Shown: piece after piece, positions 55,141 to 64,000 of the stretch
Layout of the letters: the number at the start of each line of letters is the position of its first letter
Numbering within the stretch: position 1 is the stretch's first letter
Source: an uncultured Pseudomonadales bacterium
Lineage (GTDB): Bacteria > Pseudomonadota > Gammaproteobacteria > Pseudomonadales > Porticoccaceae
Assembly: GCA_943846685.1 (NCBI GenBank)
Contig: OX044363.1
Span: 372,001-436,000 of the forward strand
Direction: 5' to 3'
DNA length: 64,000 bases
Notes under the pieces: generated by a model
What the model was told of the DNA's origin: nothing
What the model saw: the letters and a program-made list of their open reading frames with translations, nothing else
The model's database searches: none
Translations under genes and position numbers: made by a program

Positions 55141-55446
55141 ATGCTCAAGACTCTAATGCTTATACTGCTTATCGCCCTGATAGCCAGCCTGTTTGGCGGC
55201 TTAAACTTTTTGGTCAAGGATCTTGGGGGCAGCAATAAAAAACGTCTGCTCTATGCCCTGGGCCTGCGTGTCACCCTGGCGGTGATGTTGGTTTGCACCA
55301 TTATATACGGCGCCTACACAGGACAGATCAAAAGTCAGGCTCCATGGGACAAACAGCTGCACCCAGAGAATGTCGCGCCCTCTGTTGCTCCTGCTGCCCC
55401 AGCTGCTCCTGCTGCCCCAGCTGCTCCAATAGTGCCAAAGCCTTAA
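55141..55446 (+). CDS. Twin-transmembrane protein (DUF2909) with Ala-Pro tail
   Basis: A 101-residue inner-membrane protein with two hydrophobic segments (LMLILLIALIASLFGGLNFL and a second around VTLAVMLVCTIIYGAY). The signature FLVKDLGGSNKKRLLYALGLRV (core LVKDLGGS) is typical of DUF2909 in cox clusters. The C-terminal 20 residues repeat Ala-Pro (APAAPAAPAAPAAP). It is the only cox-region gene on this strand, lying between SURF1 and coIII. Function unknown. Confidence 0.85.
   Translation: MLKTLMLILLIALIASLFGGLNFLVKDLGGSNKKRLLYALGLRVTLAVMLVCTIIYGAYTGQIKSQAPWDKQLHPENVAPSVAPAAPAAPAAPAAPIVPKP
55387..55427. repeat. 18-bp tandem repeat encoding the Ala-Pro tail
   Basis: GCTCCTGCTGCCCCAGCT occurs twice in tandem plus a third partial copy (GCTCC). 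It encodes APAAPA units. Such in-frame repeats can vary in copy number between strains. Confidence 0.8.
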
Positions 55447-55517
55447 AGGCTCTTAAGCCCTTCTATTATAACGCTCAGGGCTGTTGATGGCTCAGGGCTG
55501 ATATATAGCCTACAAAC

Positions 55518-55552
55518 AAAAACGGCCAGGCAAATTGCCTAGCCGTTTTTTT
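55518..55552. terminator. Bidirectional terminator between DUF2909 gene and coIII
   Basis: AAAAACGGC (55518-55526) and GCCGTTTTT (55542-55550) form the outer stem, with GGCAA/TTGCC pairing inside. A-run and T-run lie on the two sides, so it can end both convergent transcripts. Confidence 0.85.
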
Positions 55553-55571
55553 ACGTCTAGCAAAATTCTAT

Positions 55572-56513
55572 CTAGTCAAAAACATAGACTACAAAGAACA
55601 ATATGATCCAAACAACGTCAACAAAGTGCCAGTACCAGGATGCAGCTTCAAAGCCGAACTGATCTTCATTGCTAAAGTGCCCTTTGATTGCGCGAATCAA
55701 AGCGATCAATAGCATGACAGTTCCAAGGGTTACGTGAGCCCCGTGAAAGCCAGTAAGCAAAAAGAACGTAGTTCCGTAGATACCAGATTCTAAAGTGAGG
55801 CCCATATGCTGGTAGGCATGAACATACTCTTCAACCTGAAGTACCAGGAAGATCATGCCAAGTAATACCGACAGCGCCAACCAACCGATAAACTGCTTAC
55901 GGTTATTGTTCTTTAGGCCGGTGTGGGCAATATGGACAGTGACACTAGAGGTAATCAGAATAACTGTGTTCCACAGTGGCAACCAACCGAGAAGCTTGGC
56001 CCAACCGGGGAAGCTCATGGCCTCATCGGGACCAATAAAGGTAGCGTTAGCGCCGTTGGCTGCTTCGTCAGGTGTAACCATTGGCGGCCAAGCAGTTTCA
56101 TATCCAGGCCACAGCAGGGCATTGTTCGCTACGGCAGCGTCGGTCGGGGTATCGTCAAATAGGCCGATAGCCGCATCACCACCCAACCAGGAGTTAACAA
56201 TCACTCGCAAGTAGAAGAGGGCTCCAAAGAAGGCGGCAAAGAACATTACTTCAGAGAAGATAAACCACAGCATACCCAGAACATAAGAGCGCTTGAGCTG
56301 ATCGTTGGCCAAGCCACGCATATTCTCATCAATAACTAGGCTCCACCACTTGAACATCACCACTGCCATAATGGCTAGGCCGGCGGTGAAGATCATGCTT
56401 CCACCACTGACAACCCAGGAGGCGGCACCATAAGCCATTAATCCCATGCCCGTGGCAGTGATAATCGGCAGTTTGCTCTGCTCGGGTACGTAATAACTGC
56501 TTTCTGTTGACAT
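55572..56513 (-). CDS. coIII: Cytochrome c oxidase subunit III
   Basis: A 313-residue seven-helix subunit of the heme-copper oxidase. Blocks: YVLGMLWFIFSEVMFFAAFFGALFY (core FIFSEVMFFAAFFGA), VTLGTVMLLIALIRAI, and the C-terminal ASWYWHFVDVVWIILFFVVYVFD (core YWHFVDVVWI). Family length normal to slightly longer, with a polar insert near residues 100-150. Last structural gene of coxB-coxA-ctaG-coIII. Confidence 0.94.
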   Translation of the reverse strand: MSTESSYYVPEQSKLPIITATGMGLMAYGAASWVVSGGSMIFTAGLAIMAVVMFKWWSLVIDENMRGLANDQLKRSYVLGMLWFIFSEVMFFAAFFGALFYLRVIVNSWLGGDAAIGLFDDTPTDAAVANNALLWPGYETAWPPMVTPDEAANGANATFIGPDEAMSFPGWAKLLGWLPLWNTVILITSSVTVHIAHTGLKNNNRKQFIGWLALSVLLGMIFLVLQVEEYVHAYQHMGLTLESGIYGTTFFLLTGFHGAHVTLGTVMLLIALIRAIKGHFSNEDQFGFEAASWYWHFVDVVWIILFFVVYVFD

Positions 56514-56554
56514 CTTTTATCTCCGTGTTGTTATTCCCAAGCGCTTGGGAATTA

Positions 56555-57106
56555 CTATAACTGTGCTATTGGATCTGCCGCTCGATCGGTTATATCGAAA
56601 ATCGTATAGGAGAGCGTCACACTATTAACGCCCGCCGGCAAATCCGGATCAATAATAAATACAAGCTTAAGGTCTGCCTGGTCGCCTGCTGCCAGAGGTT
56701 GATTCTCAAAACAGAAACACTCTGTCTTGTGGAAATAATCCGCCACATTGTTCGGCACCAAACTGGGTATCGCCTGGGAAACCATATCTTGGTCTGTCAC
56801 GTTATGGGCAAAGTAAGTGATCTCTGTTGGCTCACCCGGATGCACTACAACGCTGTCTTTAGTCGGTTTAAATACCCAGGGCATGGATGCATTGTTTGAG
56901 GCCAAAAACCTAACCCTGACCTCGCGCGATGTATCAACCCTGACATCAACTGCGGTGTACTCATCACCTGTTTTTCCACCGAGACCGGTGATCTCGCAAA
57001 ACAGGTCATACATTGGCGGTAATACAAAGATTGCAAAAGCAAACATACCGGCCGCACCAAAAAGCGACTTGACCACCACTCTGCGGTTAGAAGCATCCGT
57101 TGACAT
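56555..57106 (-). CDS. ctaG: Cytochrome c oxidase assembly protein CtaG (Cox11)
   Basis: A 183-residue membrane-anchored copper chaperone for the CuB centre of subunit I. One N-terminal membrane helix (LFGAAGMFAFAIFVLPPMYDLFC, core FAFAIFVLPPMYDLFC) ends with the conserved Cys. The periplasmic domain has the copper-binding CFCFENQPL (CxCF-type), and IDPDLPAGVNSVTLSYTIF. The order coxA, ctaG, coIII is standard. Confidence 0.94.
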   Translation of the reverse strand: MSTDASNRRVVVKSLFGAAGMFAFAIFVLPPMYDLFCEITGLGGKTGDEYTAVDVRVDTSREVRVRFLASNNASMPWVFKPTKDSVVVHPGEPTEITYFAHNVTDQDMVSQAIPSLVPNNVADYFHKTECFCFENQPLAAGDQADLKLVFIIDPDLPAGVNSVTLSYTIFDITDRAADPIAQL

Positions 57107-57119
57107 AACCTAGGCCTTC

Positions 57120-58694
57120 CTATTTAAACTCGGGAGGCTTTTCAAACGTGTGGTAAGGCGCTGGTGATGGAACAGTCCACTCCAGTCCTTCGGCACCTTC
57201 CCAAGTCTTTTCTTCAGTAGTTGGCTTACCGTTGCGGATAGTCGCGATCACGTTATACAACAACATAATCTGCGCGCCGCCGTAGATAAAGGCACCAATA
57301 CTAGAGACCATATTCCAGTCAGCAAACTGCAGGCCGTAATCCGCGTAGCGACGTGGCATACCGGCTAGACCCAAGAAGTGCTGTGGCATAAAGGCAATGT
57401 TAAAGCCGATAAAGGCAACCCAGAACTGCACCTGACCCATGGTTTCGTTGTACATCTTTCCACACCACTTTGGCAACCAGTAGTAGATAGCAGCCGTGCC
57501 ACTAAATACTGCACCTGCAACCATTACGTAGTGGAAGTGAGCAACAACAAAGTAGGTGTCGTGGTACTGCATATCAGCAGCCGCAATCGACAGCATCAAA
57601 CCAGTGAAGCCACCAAAGGTAAACAGAATCACAAAGGCGATACTGAATAGCATGGGCGTTTCAAAGGTCAATGAACCCTTGTACATGGTGGTGATCCAGT
57701 TAAACACCTTCACACCTGTTGGCACAGCAATCAGCATAGTGGCGTACATAAAGTACAGCTCACCGGCGATTGGCATACCCACAGTAAACATGTGGTGCGC
57801 CCAGACCACGAAGGACAAGAACGCGATCGCTGCCGTGGCGTAAACCATCGACGAGTAACCAAACAGCGGCTTGCGGCTGAAGGTTGGAATAATCTGCGAT
57901 ACAACACCGAAGGCTGGCAAGATAATGATGTAAACCTCTGGGTGACCAAAGAACCAGAATACATGCTGGAACAATACCGGGTCACCGCCACCAGCAGCAT
58001 CGAAGAAGCTGGTACCGAAGTTAATATCCATCAACATCATGGTTACTGCGCCGGCAAGAACTGGCATTACAGCAACTAGCAAGAATGCTGTGATTACCCA
58101 GGTCCATACAAACAGCGGCATCTTCATGTACGTCATGCCAGGAGCGCGCATGTTCATTACAGTAGCAATAATATTAATCGAGCCCATGATAGATGAGGCA
58201 CCCATAATATGGATTGCAAAGATAAAGAAGTTAACCGATTCTGGTGCGTAGGTAGTCGACAGTGGCGCATAGAAAGTCCAACCGAAGTTAGGACCGCCGC
58301 CTTCCATAAACAACGTTGAAGTCAGGATCGCAAACGCGAAAGGCAGGATCCAAAAACTCAGGTTGTTCATACGTGGAAGAGCCATATCTGGCGCCCCGAT
58401 CATCAGGGGAATCATCCAGTTAGCCAAGCCAACAAAGGCCGGCATAATCGCGCCGAACACCATGACTAAGCCGTGCATAGTGGTCATCTGGTTAAAAAAT
58501 TCAGGTCTAATCAACTGCATGCCTGGCTGGAACAACTCTGCGCGAATAACCATCGCGAAAGCGCCGCCCATCAAGAACATTGCAAAGCTAAACCAGAGGT
58601 ACAGTGTACCGATGTCTTTGTGATTGGTCGTAAATACCCAGCGGCTTATATAAGCGCGCCAGCCATCTGCCAATGTTGCGGGACCGTGTGCCAT
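57120..58694 (-). CDS. coxA: Cytochrome c oxidase subunit I
   Basis: A 524-residue twelve-helix catalytic subunit. Heme and CuB ligands are visible: HGLVMVFGAIMP (heme a His), WFFGHPEVYIIILPAFG with the His-Tyr pair, WAHHMFTVG (CuB His pair) and AHFHYVMVAGAVF (heme a and a3 His). The K-channel/D-channel residues were not checked in detail. Encoded between coxB and ctaG. Confidence 0.97.
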   Translation of the reverse strand: MAHGPATLADGWRAYISRWVFTTNHKDIGTLYLWFSFAMFLMGGAFAMVIRAELFQPGMQLIRPEFFNQMTTMHGLVMVFGAIMPAFVGLANWMIPLMIGAPDMALPRMNNLSFWILPFAFAILTSTLFMEGGGPNFGWTFYAPLSTTYAPESVNFFIFAIHIMGASSIMGSINIIATVMNMRAPGMTYMKMPLFVWTWVITAFLLVAVMPVLAGAVTMMLMDINFGTSFFDAAGGGDPVLFQHVFWFFGHPEVYIIILPAFGVVSQIIPTFSRKPLFGYSSMVYATAAIAFLSFVVWAHHMFTVGMPIAGELYFMYATMLIAVPTGVKVFNWITTMYKGSLTFETPMLFSIAFVILFTFGGFTGLMLSIAAADMQYHDTYFVVAHFHYVMVAGAVFSGTAAIYYWLPKWCGKMYNETMGQVQFWVAFIGFNIAFMPQHFLGLAGMPRRYADYGLQFADWNMVSSIGAFIYGGAQIMLLYNVIATIRNGKPTTEEKTWEGAEGLEWTVPSPAPYHTFEKPPEFK

Positions 58695-58708
58695 TTATCT
58701 AATCTCCC

Positions 58709-59854
58709 TTATTTGCTTTGCTTGTAGTTGAGAACATCAATTGGCTGAGTTACATCGCCAACATCATTGCCCCAAGCATTTCGCTGATAGTGAATAACCG
58801 CAGCTATATTGACTTCGGAAAGCTGGTCAGCAAATGACTGCATGGCTGAGCCGGGAACACCGTCGATCAATACTGCAATGTGGCCTATTTGAGGTCCCAG
58901 GGCGATGGGGCTGCCTTTAATTGCTGGGAATACGCCAGGAATACCGTTGCCGTCAGCCTGGTGACAGCCTGCACAACTCTGCAGGTAGACGCCTTCGCCT
59001 TTGGTCATCAGCTCTTCAGCTGTCCACTCTTTACCGATAGTGGAAGCGTACTCGACTGCTTCAGCTTTCTTGTTGGCCAACCATGCGTCGTATTCAGCTT
59101 GTTCTTTCACTTCTACAACTACTGGCATAAAGGCGTGACCCTGTCCGCACAGCTCGGTACATTCACCGACATAGGTACCAGGCTTGTCTGTCTTAGCCCA
59201 ACCAGCGGTGAACAGTCCCGGGACCGCATCCCGCTTAACGCCGAAATCGGGAACCCACCAGGAGTGAATTACGTCGTTGCCGGTTACTAGGAAGCGAATC
59301 TTTTTGCCTGCAGGAAGAACCAATGGCTCGGTGACTTCACGAAGATAGTGCTCACCCTTGGGCTCGCGACCATAGACTTCGTCGTCAGAGGTGCGCAGTT
59401 CACTCATGAACTTAACGCCTTCGCCGAGGTACTCGTACTGCCATTTCCACTGGTAGCCAGTAACCTTAATCTCGATATCTGGATTGTCTGTATCGTAGAC
59501 TTTTAATAGTGCTGTAGTCGCTGGGAATGCCATAACGATCAAAATAATCGTCGGAACAATTGTCCACAGCAGCTCTACAACTAAATTTTCATGGAAGTTC
59601 TCAGCTACAGCACCACGGGATTTACGGTGTGCATACATCACGTAGAACATAAAACCAAAAACGCCGACACCGATAACGGTACAGACCCAAACCATAATCA
59701 TATGAATGTCATATGCGGCCTGACTAACTTCGGTAACACCTTGGGGCATATTGAGTTGCCTAGTCGACGTTTCGACGACTGCGCTGCCCAGTGCGGGCAA
59801 TGAAACAACAAGGCTCAACAGACTCAAGAAAAGTGCTTTCGCTCTTTTCAACAT
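58709..59854 (-). CDS. coxB: Cytochrome c oxidase subunit II with fused cytochrome c domain
   Basis: About 381 residues. A signal peptide and two membrane helices (IHMIMVWVCTVIGVGVFGF; VVELLWTIVPTIILIVMAF) precede the CuA domain, whose ligands are in GECTELCGQGHAFMPVVVEV. A C-terminal heme-binding domain has CAGCHQADGNGIPGVFPAIKG, so the enzyme is caa3-like. The frame opens at 59902; ATG at 59854 starts the signal peptide. First gene of the cox operon; the upstream gap to 60185 has no clear gene. Confidence 0.95.
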   Translation of the reverse strand: MLKRAKALFLSLLSLVVSLPALGSAVVETSTRQLNMPQGVTEVSQAAYDIHMIMVWVCTVIGVGVFGFMFYVMYAHRKSRGAVAENFHENLVVELLWTIVPTIILIVMAFPATTALLKVYDTDNPDIEIKVTGYQWKWQYEYLGEGVKFMSELRTSDDEVYGREPKGEHYLREVTEPLVLPAGKKIRFLVTGNDVIHSWWVPDFGVKRDAVPGLFTAGWAKTDKPGTYVGECTELCGQGHAFMPVVVEVKEQAEYDAWLANKKAEAVEYASTIGKEWTAEELMTKGEGVYLQSCAGCHQADGNGIPGVFPAIKGSPIALGPQIGHIAVLIDGVPGSAMQSFADQLSEVNIAAVIHYQRNAWGNDVGDVTQPIDVLNYKQSK

Positions 59855-60185
59855 CGCTTGTTTCTCCGTGGTAATTGTGATTTTTAAGCCAAAACTTTCC
59901 AACTTTGCCCGGTTAATCTAACCGAGCAGGTTAAAAGCGGCGGCAGTATAGCAAAGCAAACCTGTTATCACTACTGTAAAACCGCTTGAATTGCCGACCG
60001 TAGGGGTACTGTCTGCACACAGCTCATTCAAAGCCTAACTACAAAAATGATCAAACTATGTGGCGCAGAGCGCATTTTCTGCTAGATTTAGATCATGGTC
60101 GTTGAAGCTAAGCCTGCGACCTCAAGCGGATATAAGCCCTGAGAACGGATATTTCCTCGATAAAAACATCAACAGAGAGTTGCCC

Positions 60186-60815
60186 ATGGCTCCACTTTCG
60201 GCACAGAGTAGCGACTTTTTAGTTGCCTACTTAAACGAACGAGTACAGCACCTACACGCGTCTATACGGCTGAGAGAGGGTGATGGGACTACTGCTCTGG
60301 CATCTTTTATTGAGCGCTATGTGGAATTGATACCTGAGCTGATCACTGCCTTTGAAGATTTTCTTAACTGTGCCGGTGTCAGCGGCGCCATCGCCCAACA
60401 AATAGTCACCGCCAAAGAGTTTCTCGATGTGCCCGAGGGTATTATGTCTGTGGAAGAGAGTCTGGAAGCCAATATGTATCAGGCCTACCTAGCTCACCGG
60501 CTGCTCGAAGAACTCAATGATGTTTTAAGCGCCAATTACAACTGCCCAGTTATTCCGGTCAATATGACCAGATCAAATCTGATTGTTCACCATATTATTG
60601 GCGAGCCCTTCGCCAACCAGATTGATGGCGCCATCCAGCTGCTCAATGACAAGCTGTTGGCATCCATCGCCAAAGACACAGCTCTGAGTGTAAAACTATT
60701 TGAGTACAGCAGTGCGCTTGGCAAAGATCCCACAGAACGCTTCCCCTGTTTAACTGAATCTTCAAATATTCGCCTGCTATTTAAAAGTCAGAATTCTCGG
60801 GTGCGCCTACACTAG
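60186..60815 (+). CDS. Conserved hypothetical protein, 209 residues
   Basis: I do not recognise a named family. The protein is soluble, helix-rich and acidic in the middle (FIERYVELIPELITAFEDFLN, cut to core YVELIPELITAFEDFL; MSVEESLEANMYQAYLAHRLLEELND). It has no signal peptide. The frame is open from 60060, but the ATG at 60186 fits better and lies 12 bases after GAGAG. It ends four bases from a convergent coding-like remnant. Divergent from coxB. Confidence 0.7.
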   Translation: MAPLSAQSSDFLVAYLNERVQHLHASIRLREGDGTTALASFIERYVELIPELITAFEDFLNCAGVSGAIAQQIVTAKEFLDVPEGIMSVEESLEANMYQAYLAHRLLEELNDVLSANYNCPVIPVNMTRSNLIVHHIIGEPFANQIDGAIQLLNDKLLASIAKDTALSVKLFEYSSALGKDPTERFPCLTESSNIRLLFKSQNSRVRLH

Positions 60816-60819
60816 TAAG

Positions 60820-61193
60820 TTATTGGGTTTTGCAGGTGCTGGCCGATCTAAGGTAGACAAGGGTCTTTTCGCCTACAACAACCGAGGCAGGTGGTATCCA
60901 ATACTCTTTACTACTAAGGATTTGTTCTGGCTGTTGCGGCAAGAGCCGGGCGATAACCGCCTTATCCACCTCAGCTCTAGATCCCGGCTTTAAAAAATCT
61001 TCCCCGCAACTGATTAAACTCTTCGAAGTAGGGACGCAATGTTAGGGGGTAATTTCCGCCAGAAACCCGCCGCCACAGCCAAGCCAAATCCTTAGAAGCA
61101 AGCACTACCAGAACGCACTGAACCTTTGTATTTGAAAGCGGGAATTGCTCCCTGATAGTGCGTAACGGGGAGTGCGGCCCTGGCAGAGTGGCA
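60820..61193 (-). other. Coding-like remnant after the YheV-like gene, frameshifted
   Basis: No continuous ORF exists here, but two frames abut. The first, in the same frame as the yheV-like gene and right after its TAG, reads LPGPHSPLRTIREQFPLS, then VLVVLASKDLAWLWRRVSGG and NYPLTLRPYFEEFNQLR. It shifts at a CGGGG run near 61015 to a frame reading EDFLKPGSRAEVDKAV, QILSSKEYWIPPAS and VGEKTLVYLRSAS up to TAA at 60820. Removing one G would join them. No start codon is obvious and I do not recognise the product, so it may be a decayed gene or a dispersed repeat. Confidence 0.35.
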
Positions 61194-61195
61194 AA

Positions 61196-61435
61196 CTAGC
61201 TAGGGTCGACCAACTTAACCGTCGAAACCTTATTCTCCGGCAAATCAGCCGCACTATTAACCCGCGTCTCCAACTCTCGGGGCTCAGAAAAAACCCGCAT
61301 CTCATCGCGAAACCCGCAGCTAACGCACTCGCGGTAGTCAACACCATCCAGAGAATAAGCCTGAAGCTTGTCCATCTTTGCGCACTTGGGACAGGTAACA
61401 CCTGCAATAAATCGTTTTTGGGTTGAAAAAGCCAT
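61196..61435 (-). CDS. YheV-like zinc-ribbon protein (TIGR02443 family)
   Basis: A 79-residue protein with a two-CxxC zinc ribbon: CPKCAKMDKLQAYSLDG at residues 15-31 and YRECVSCGFRDEM at about 33-45. The first line, KRFIAGVTCPKC, matches YheV-like proteins of gammaproteobacteria (often beside prlC). Role unknown. It is divergent from the gamma-carbonic anhydrase gene, 49 bases away. Confidence 0.82.
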   Translation of the reverse strand: MAFSTQKRFIAGVTCPKCAKMDKLQAYSLDGVDYRECVSCGFRDEMRVFSEPRELETRVNSAADLPENKVSTVKLVDPS

Positions 61436-61484
61436 GTAAATATCACCACAATAGGAGTCTTTATTATATCGGACATAAGTGCAT

Positions 61485-62033
61485 ATGGATCACTCAATTC
61501 GCAGCCACAGAGGCATTTCCCCAAAACTCGGACAGCGCGTCTACATCGACCCCGCCGCAACCGTTATCGGCGACGTGCATCTGGGTGATGACGCATCTGT
61601 CTGGCCCGGCGCGGTTATTCGCGGCGATATGCACTCTATAAGAATCGGCGACCGCTCCAATGTACAGGACAATGCCGTGCTACATATCACCCACGCCAGC
61701 GACTTTAACCCCAATGGCTGGCCATTAAACATTGGCGATGATGTAGTGATTGGCCACCGCGCCGTTCTCCACGGCTGCACGGTTGGCAACCGCATACTAA
61801 TTGGCAATGGCGCGATTATTAATGATGGCGCCGTAGTTGAAGATGAAGTGATTGTCGGTGCCGGCTGCATGGTACCGCCGGGCAAGACTCTCGCCAGCGG
61901 CTTTGTTTATGTTGGCAATCCTTGCAAGCAGATGCGCCCACTCTCGGAAAAGGAAAAAGCCTTTTTCAGCTATTCCGCAGCCAACTATGTAAAGTTAAAA
62001 GATGAGTATCTAGCGGAAAATAGCCAGAAATAA
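61485..62033 (+). CDS. Gamma-class carbonic anhydrase family protein (YrdA)
   Basis: A 182-residue left-handed beta-helix protein with hexapeptide repeats. Metal-site His motifs: DNAVLHITHAS, IGHRAVLHGCTVGN. Other blocks: VWPGAVIRGDMHSIRIGDRS, GAGCMVPPGKTL, and VGNPCKQMRPLSEKE at the end. It belongs to the YrdA/CaiE-type gamma-CA family; some members are active, others only bind zinc. ATG at 61485 is preferred over GTG at 61479. It ends immediately before the convergent aroE. Confidence 0.93.
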   Translation: MDHSIRSHRGISPKLGQRVYIDPAATVIGDVHLGDDASVWPGAVIRGDMHSIRIGDRSNVQDNAVLHITHASDFNPNGWPLNIGDDVVIGHRAVLHGCTVGNRILIGNGAIINDGAVVEDEVIVGAGCMVPPGKTLASGFVYVGNPCKQMRPLSEKEKAFFSYSAANYVKLKDEYLAENSQK

Positions 62034-62852
62034 TTAGAGAGAAGCGCGCTGAGCCTGAATAACCGCGGCAGTTTCAGGCTTAACCTGTCGCCAGATATTG
62101 AATGATTCAGCAGCCTGCTCAACCAACATACCCAGACCGTCCGCAGTCACTGCGCCTCTGCGCTGAGCCCACTTCATAAATGGCGTCGGCTCCGCAGCGT
62201 ACATCATATCGTAACAAGCAGATCCCGCCGGGATCAGATCGTCCGGCAGGGGAGGCATACCACCCGTCAAGCTGGTGCTAGTGCCATTGATAACCAGATC
62301 AAACTCCTGACCCGGCAACATATCGAAACCACAACCAAGAATATAACCCAGCTCAGCAAAGCCCTTAGAGAGCTGCAGCGCCTTTTCCAAGGTGCGATTG
62401 GCTATCACCACATGCTGTGGCTGCTCAGCCATCAGCGGCTCTAAAATACCGCGCACCGCACCGCCGGCGCCGAGTACCAGAACTCGCTTGGCGCGAATCT
62501 GCCAGCCGAGATTTTTGACTATATCTGTCACCATACCGACGCCATCGGTAGTATCGCCAATCACCGTACCATCATCCTGCAGGGTCAATGTGTTGACCGC
62601 ACCGGCGCGGCGCGCGCGCTCGGTTAGCCGCGCAGCATAGGAATAGGCTTCCTGCTTAAAGGGAACAGTAATATTTAGCCCCTTGCCGCCAGCGGCGAAG
62701 AATTCATCCGCCGCAGCCTCAAAGCCGTCGATAGCAACAAGCTGTTTTTCATAACTGAGATCCTGCTCAGTAGCCGCGGCAAAAGCACTGTGAATCTGCG
62801 GCGATCTACTATGAACAACCGGGTTGCCAAAAACAGCGTATTTATCAGTCAT
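62034..62852 (-). CDS. aroE: Shikimate dehydrogenase
   Basis: A 272-residue NADPH enzyme of aromatic amino acid synthesis. N-terminal substrate site: VFGNPVVHSRSPQIHSAF. Catalytic Lys region: GLNITVPFKQEAY; then Asp in DTTDGVGMV-like GDTTDGVGMVTDI. NADP-binding: VLVLGAGGAVRGILEPL. C-terminal YDMMYAAEPTPFMKWA. It is downstream of hemF on the same strand, 15 bases apart, as in pseudomonads. Confidence 0.96.
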   Translation of the reverse strand: MTDKYAVFGNPVVHSRSPQIHSAFAAATEQDLSYEKQLVAIDGFEAAADEFFAAGGKGLNITVPFKQEAYSYAARLTERARRAGAVNTLTLQDDGTVIGDTTDGVGMVTDIVKNLGWQIRAKRVLVLGAGGAVRGILEPLMAEQPQHVVIANRTLEKALQLSKGFAELGYILGCGFDMLPGQEFDLVINGTSTSLTGGMPPLPDDLIPAGSACYDMMYAAEPTPFMKWAQRRGAVTADGLGMLVEQAAESFNIWRQVKPETAAVIQAQRASL

Positions 62853-62867
62853 GTTCTTTTCCAGAAT

Positions 62868-64000
<1,133 letters not shown>

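Noticed and set aside
61105-61560. Minus-strand ORF of 151 codons
   Set aside because: Antisense to the gamma-carbonic anhydrase start and out of frame with the YheV-like gene, whose zinc ribbon is clear.

Overview
The window is one contiguous piece of a marine-type gammaproteobacterial chromosome with moderate GC. Gene order strongly recalls Pseudomonas blocks: spoT-ridA-recG, tkt-epd-pgk-fda next to sahR-metK, dsbA-cc4-engB-polA, znuA/zur-znuC-znuB, the cox cluster, and tsaC-hemF-aroE. Combined with a NasS/NasT nitrate cluster, a FabY-type ketosynthase and a caa3-like oxidase, this suggests an aerobic Cellvibrionales/SAR92-like or pseudomonad-related bacterium. The lineage is an inference, not a measured placement. 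There are no rRNA, tRNA, CRISPR, phage or IS genes that I can support.

Layout. 1-6.7 kb: 3' end of spoT (frameshifted), ridA, an SDR epimerase, recG, then a PhoU-like DUF47 protein with a PiT phosphate transporter. 6.8-20.4 kb: a complete nitrate assimilation locus: outer-membrane porin, nasT (ANTAR regulator), nasS (nitrate sensor), then nrtA-nrtB-nrtC (uptake), nirB-nirD (nitrite reductase), nasA (nitrate reductase) and cobA (siroheme synthesis). Two leaders, before the porin and before nrtA, each show a -24/-12 (sigma-54-like) promoter, two hexaloop hairpins of the ANTAR-target type, and an overlapping intrinsic terminator. An NtrC-like site lies upstream of the nrtA leader. The circuit reads as: nitrogen limitation starts transcription (NtrC/sigma-54) and nitrate releases NasT from NasS to stop termination.

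20.4-27 kb: an accessory stretch of small minus-strand genes, including an uncharacterised three-gene cassette (21.37-22.98 kb) whose two translationally coupled members share a glycine-rich INxSGG...GN..QG motif and whose third is a zinc-finger membrane protein. It also holds structured intergenic repeats, VF530, YkgJ, PpnP, a twice-frameshifted AhpD-like gene, MAPEG, DinB, GFA and VOC proteins. 26.9-32.3 kb: fda, pgk, epd and tkt; the first three each carry one single-base frameshift. 32.5-38 kb: the methionine/SAM cycle unit sahR-metK-ahcY-metF-rsmE with a palindrome in front of sahR. 38-43.5 kb: fabY with a divergent AraC/GlxA-type regulator, then serA and serC. 43.6-52 kb: dsbA, cytochrome c4, engB, polA and the zinc uptake genes around a Zur-like box. 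52-60 kb: cytochrome c oxidase structural and assembly genes (sco, ctaB, SURF1, coIII, ctaG, coxA, coxB), with no heme A synthase in its usual place. 60-64 kb: a conserved hypothetical gene, a yheV-like gene, a gamma-carbonic anhydrase, aroE, hemF and the start-truncated tsaC.

A genome habit worth noting: several genes (ridA, recG, nrtB, sahR, metK) are followed directly at the stop codon by 12-17 bp imperfect tandem repeats.
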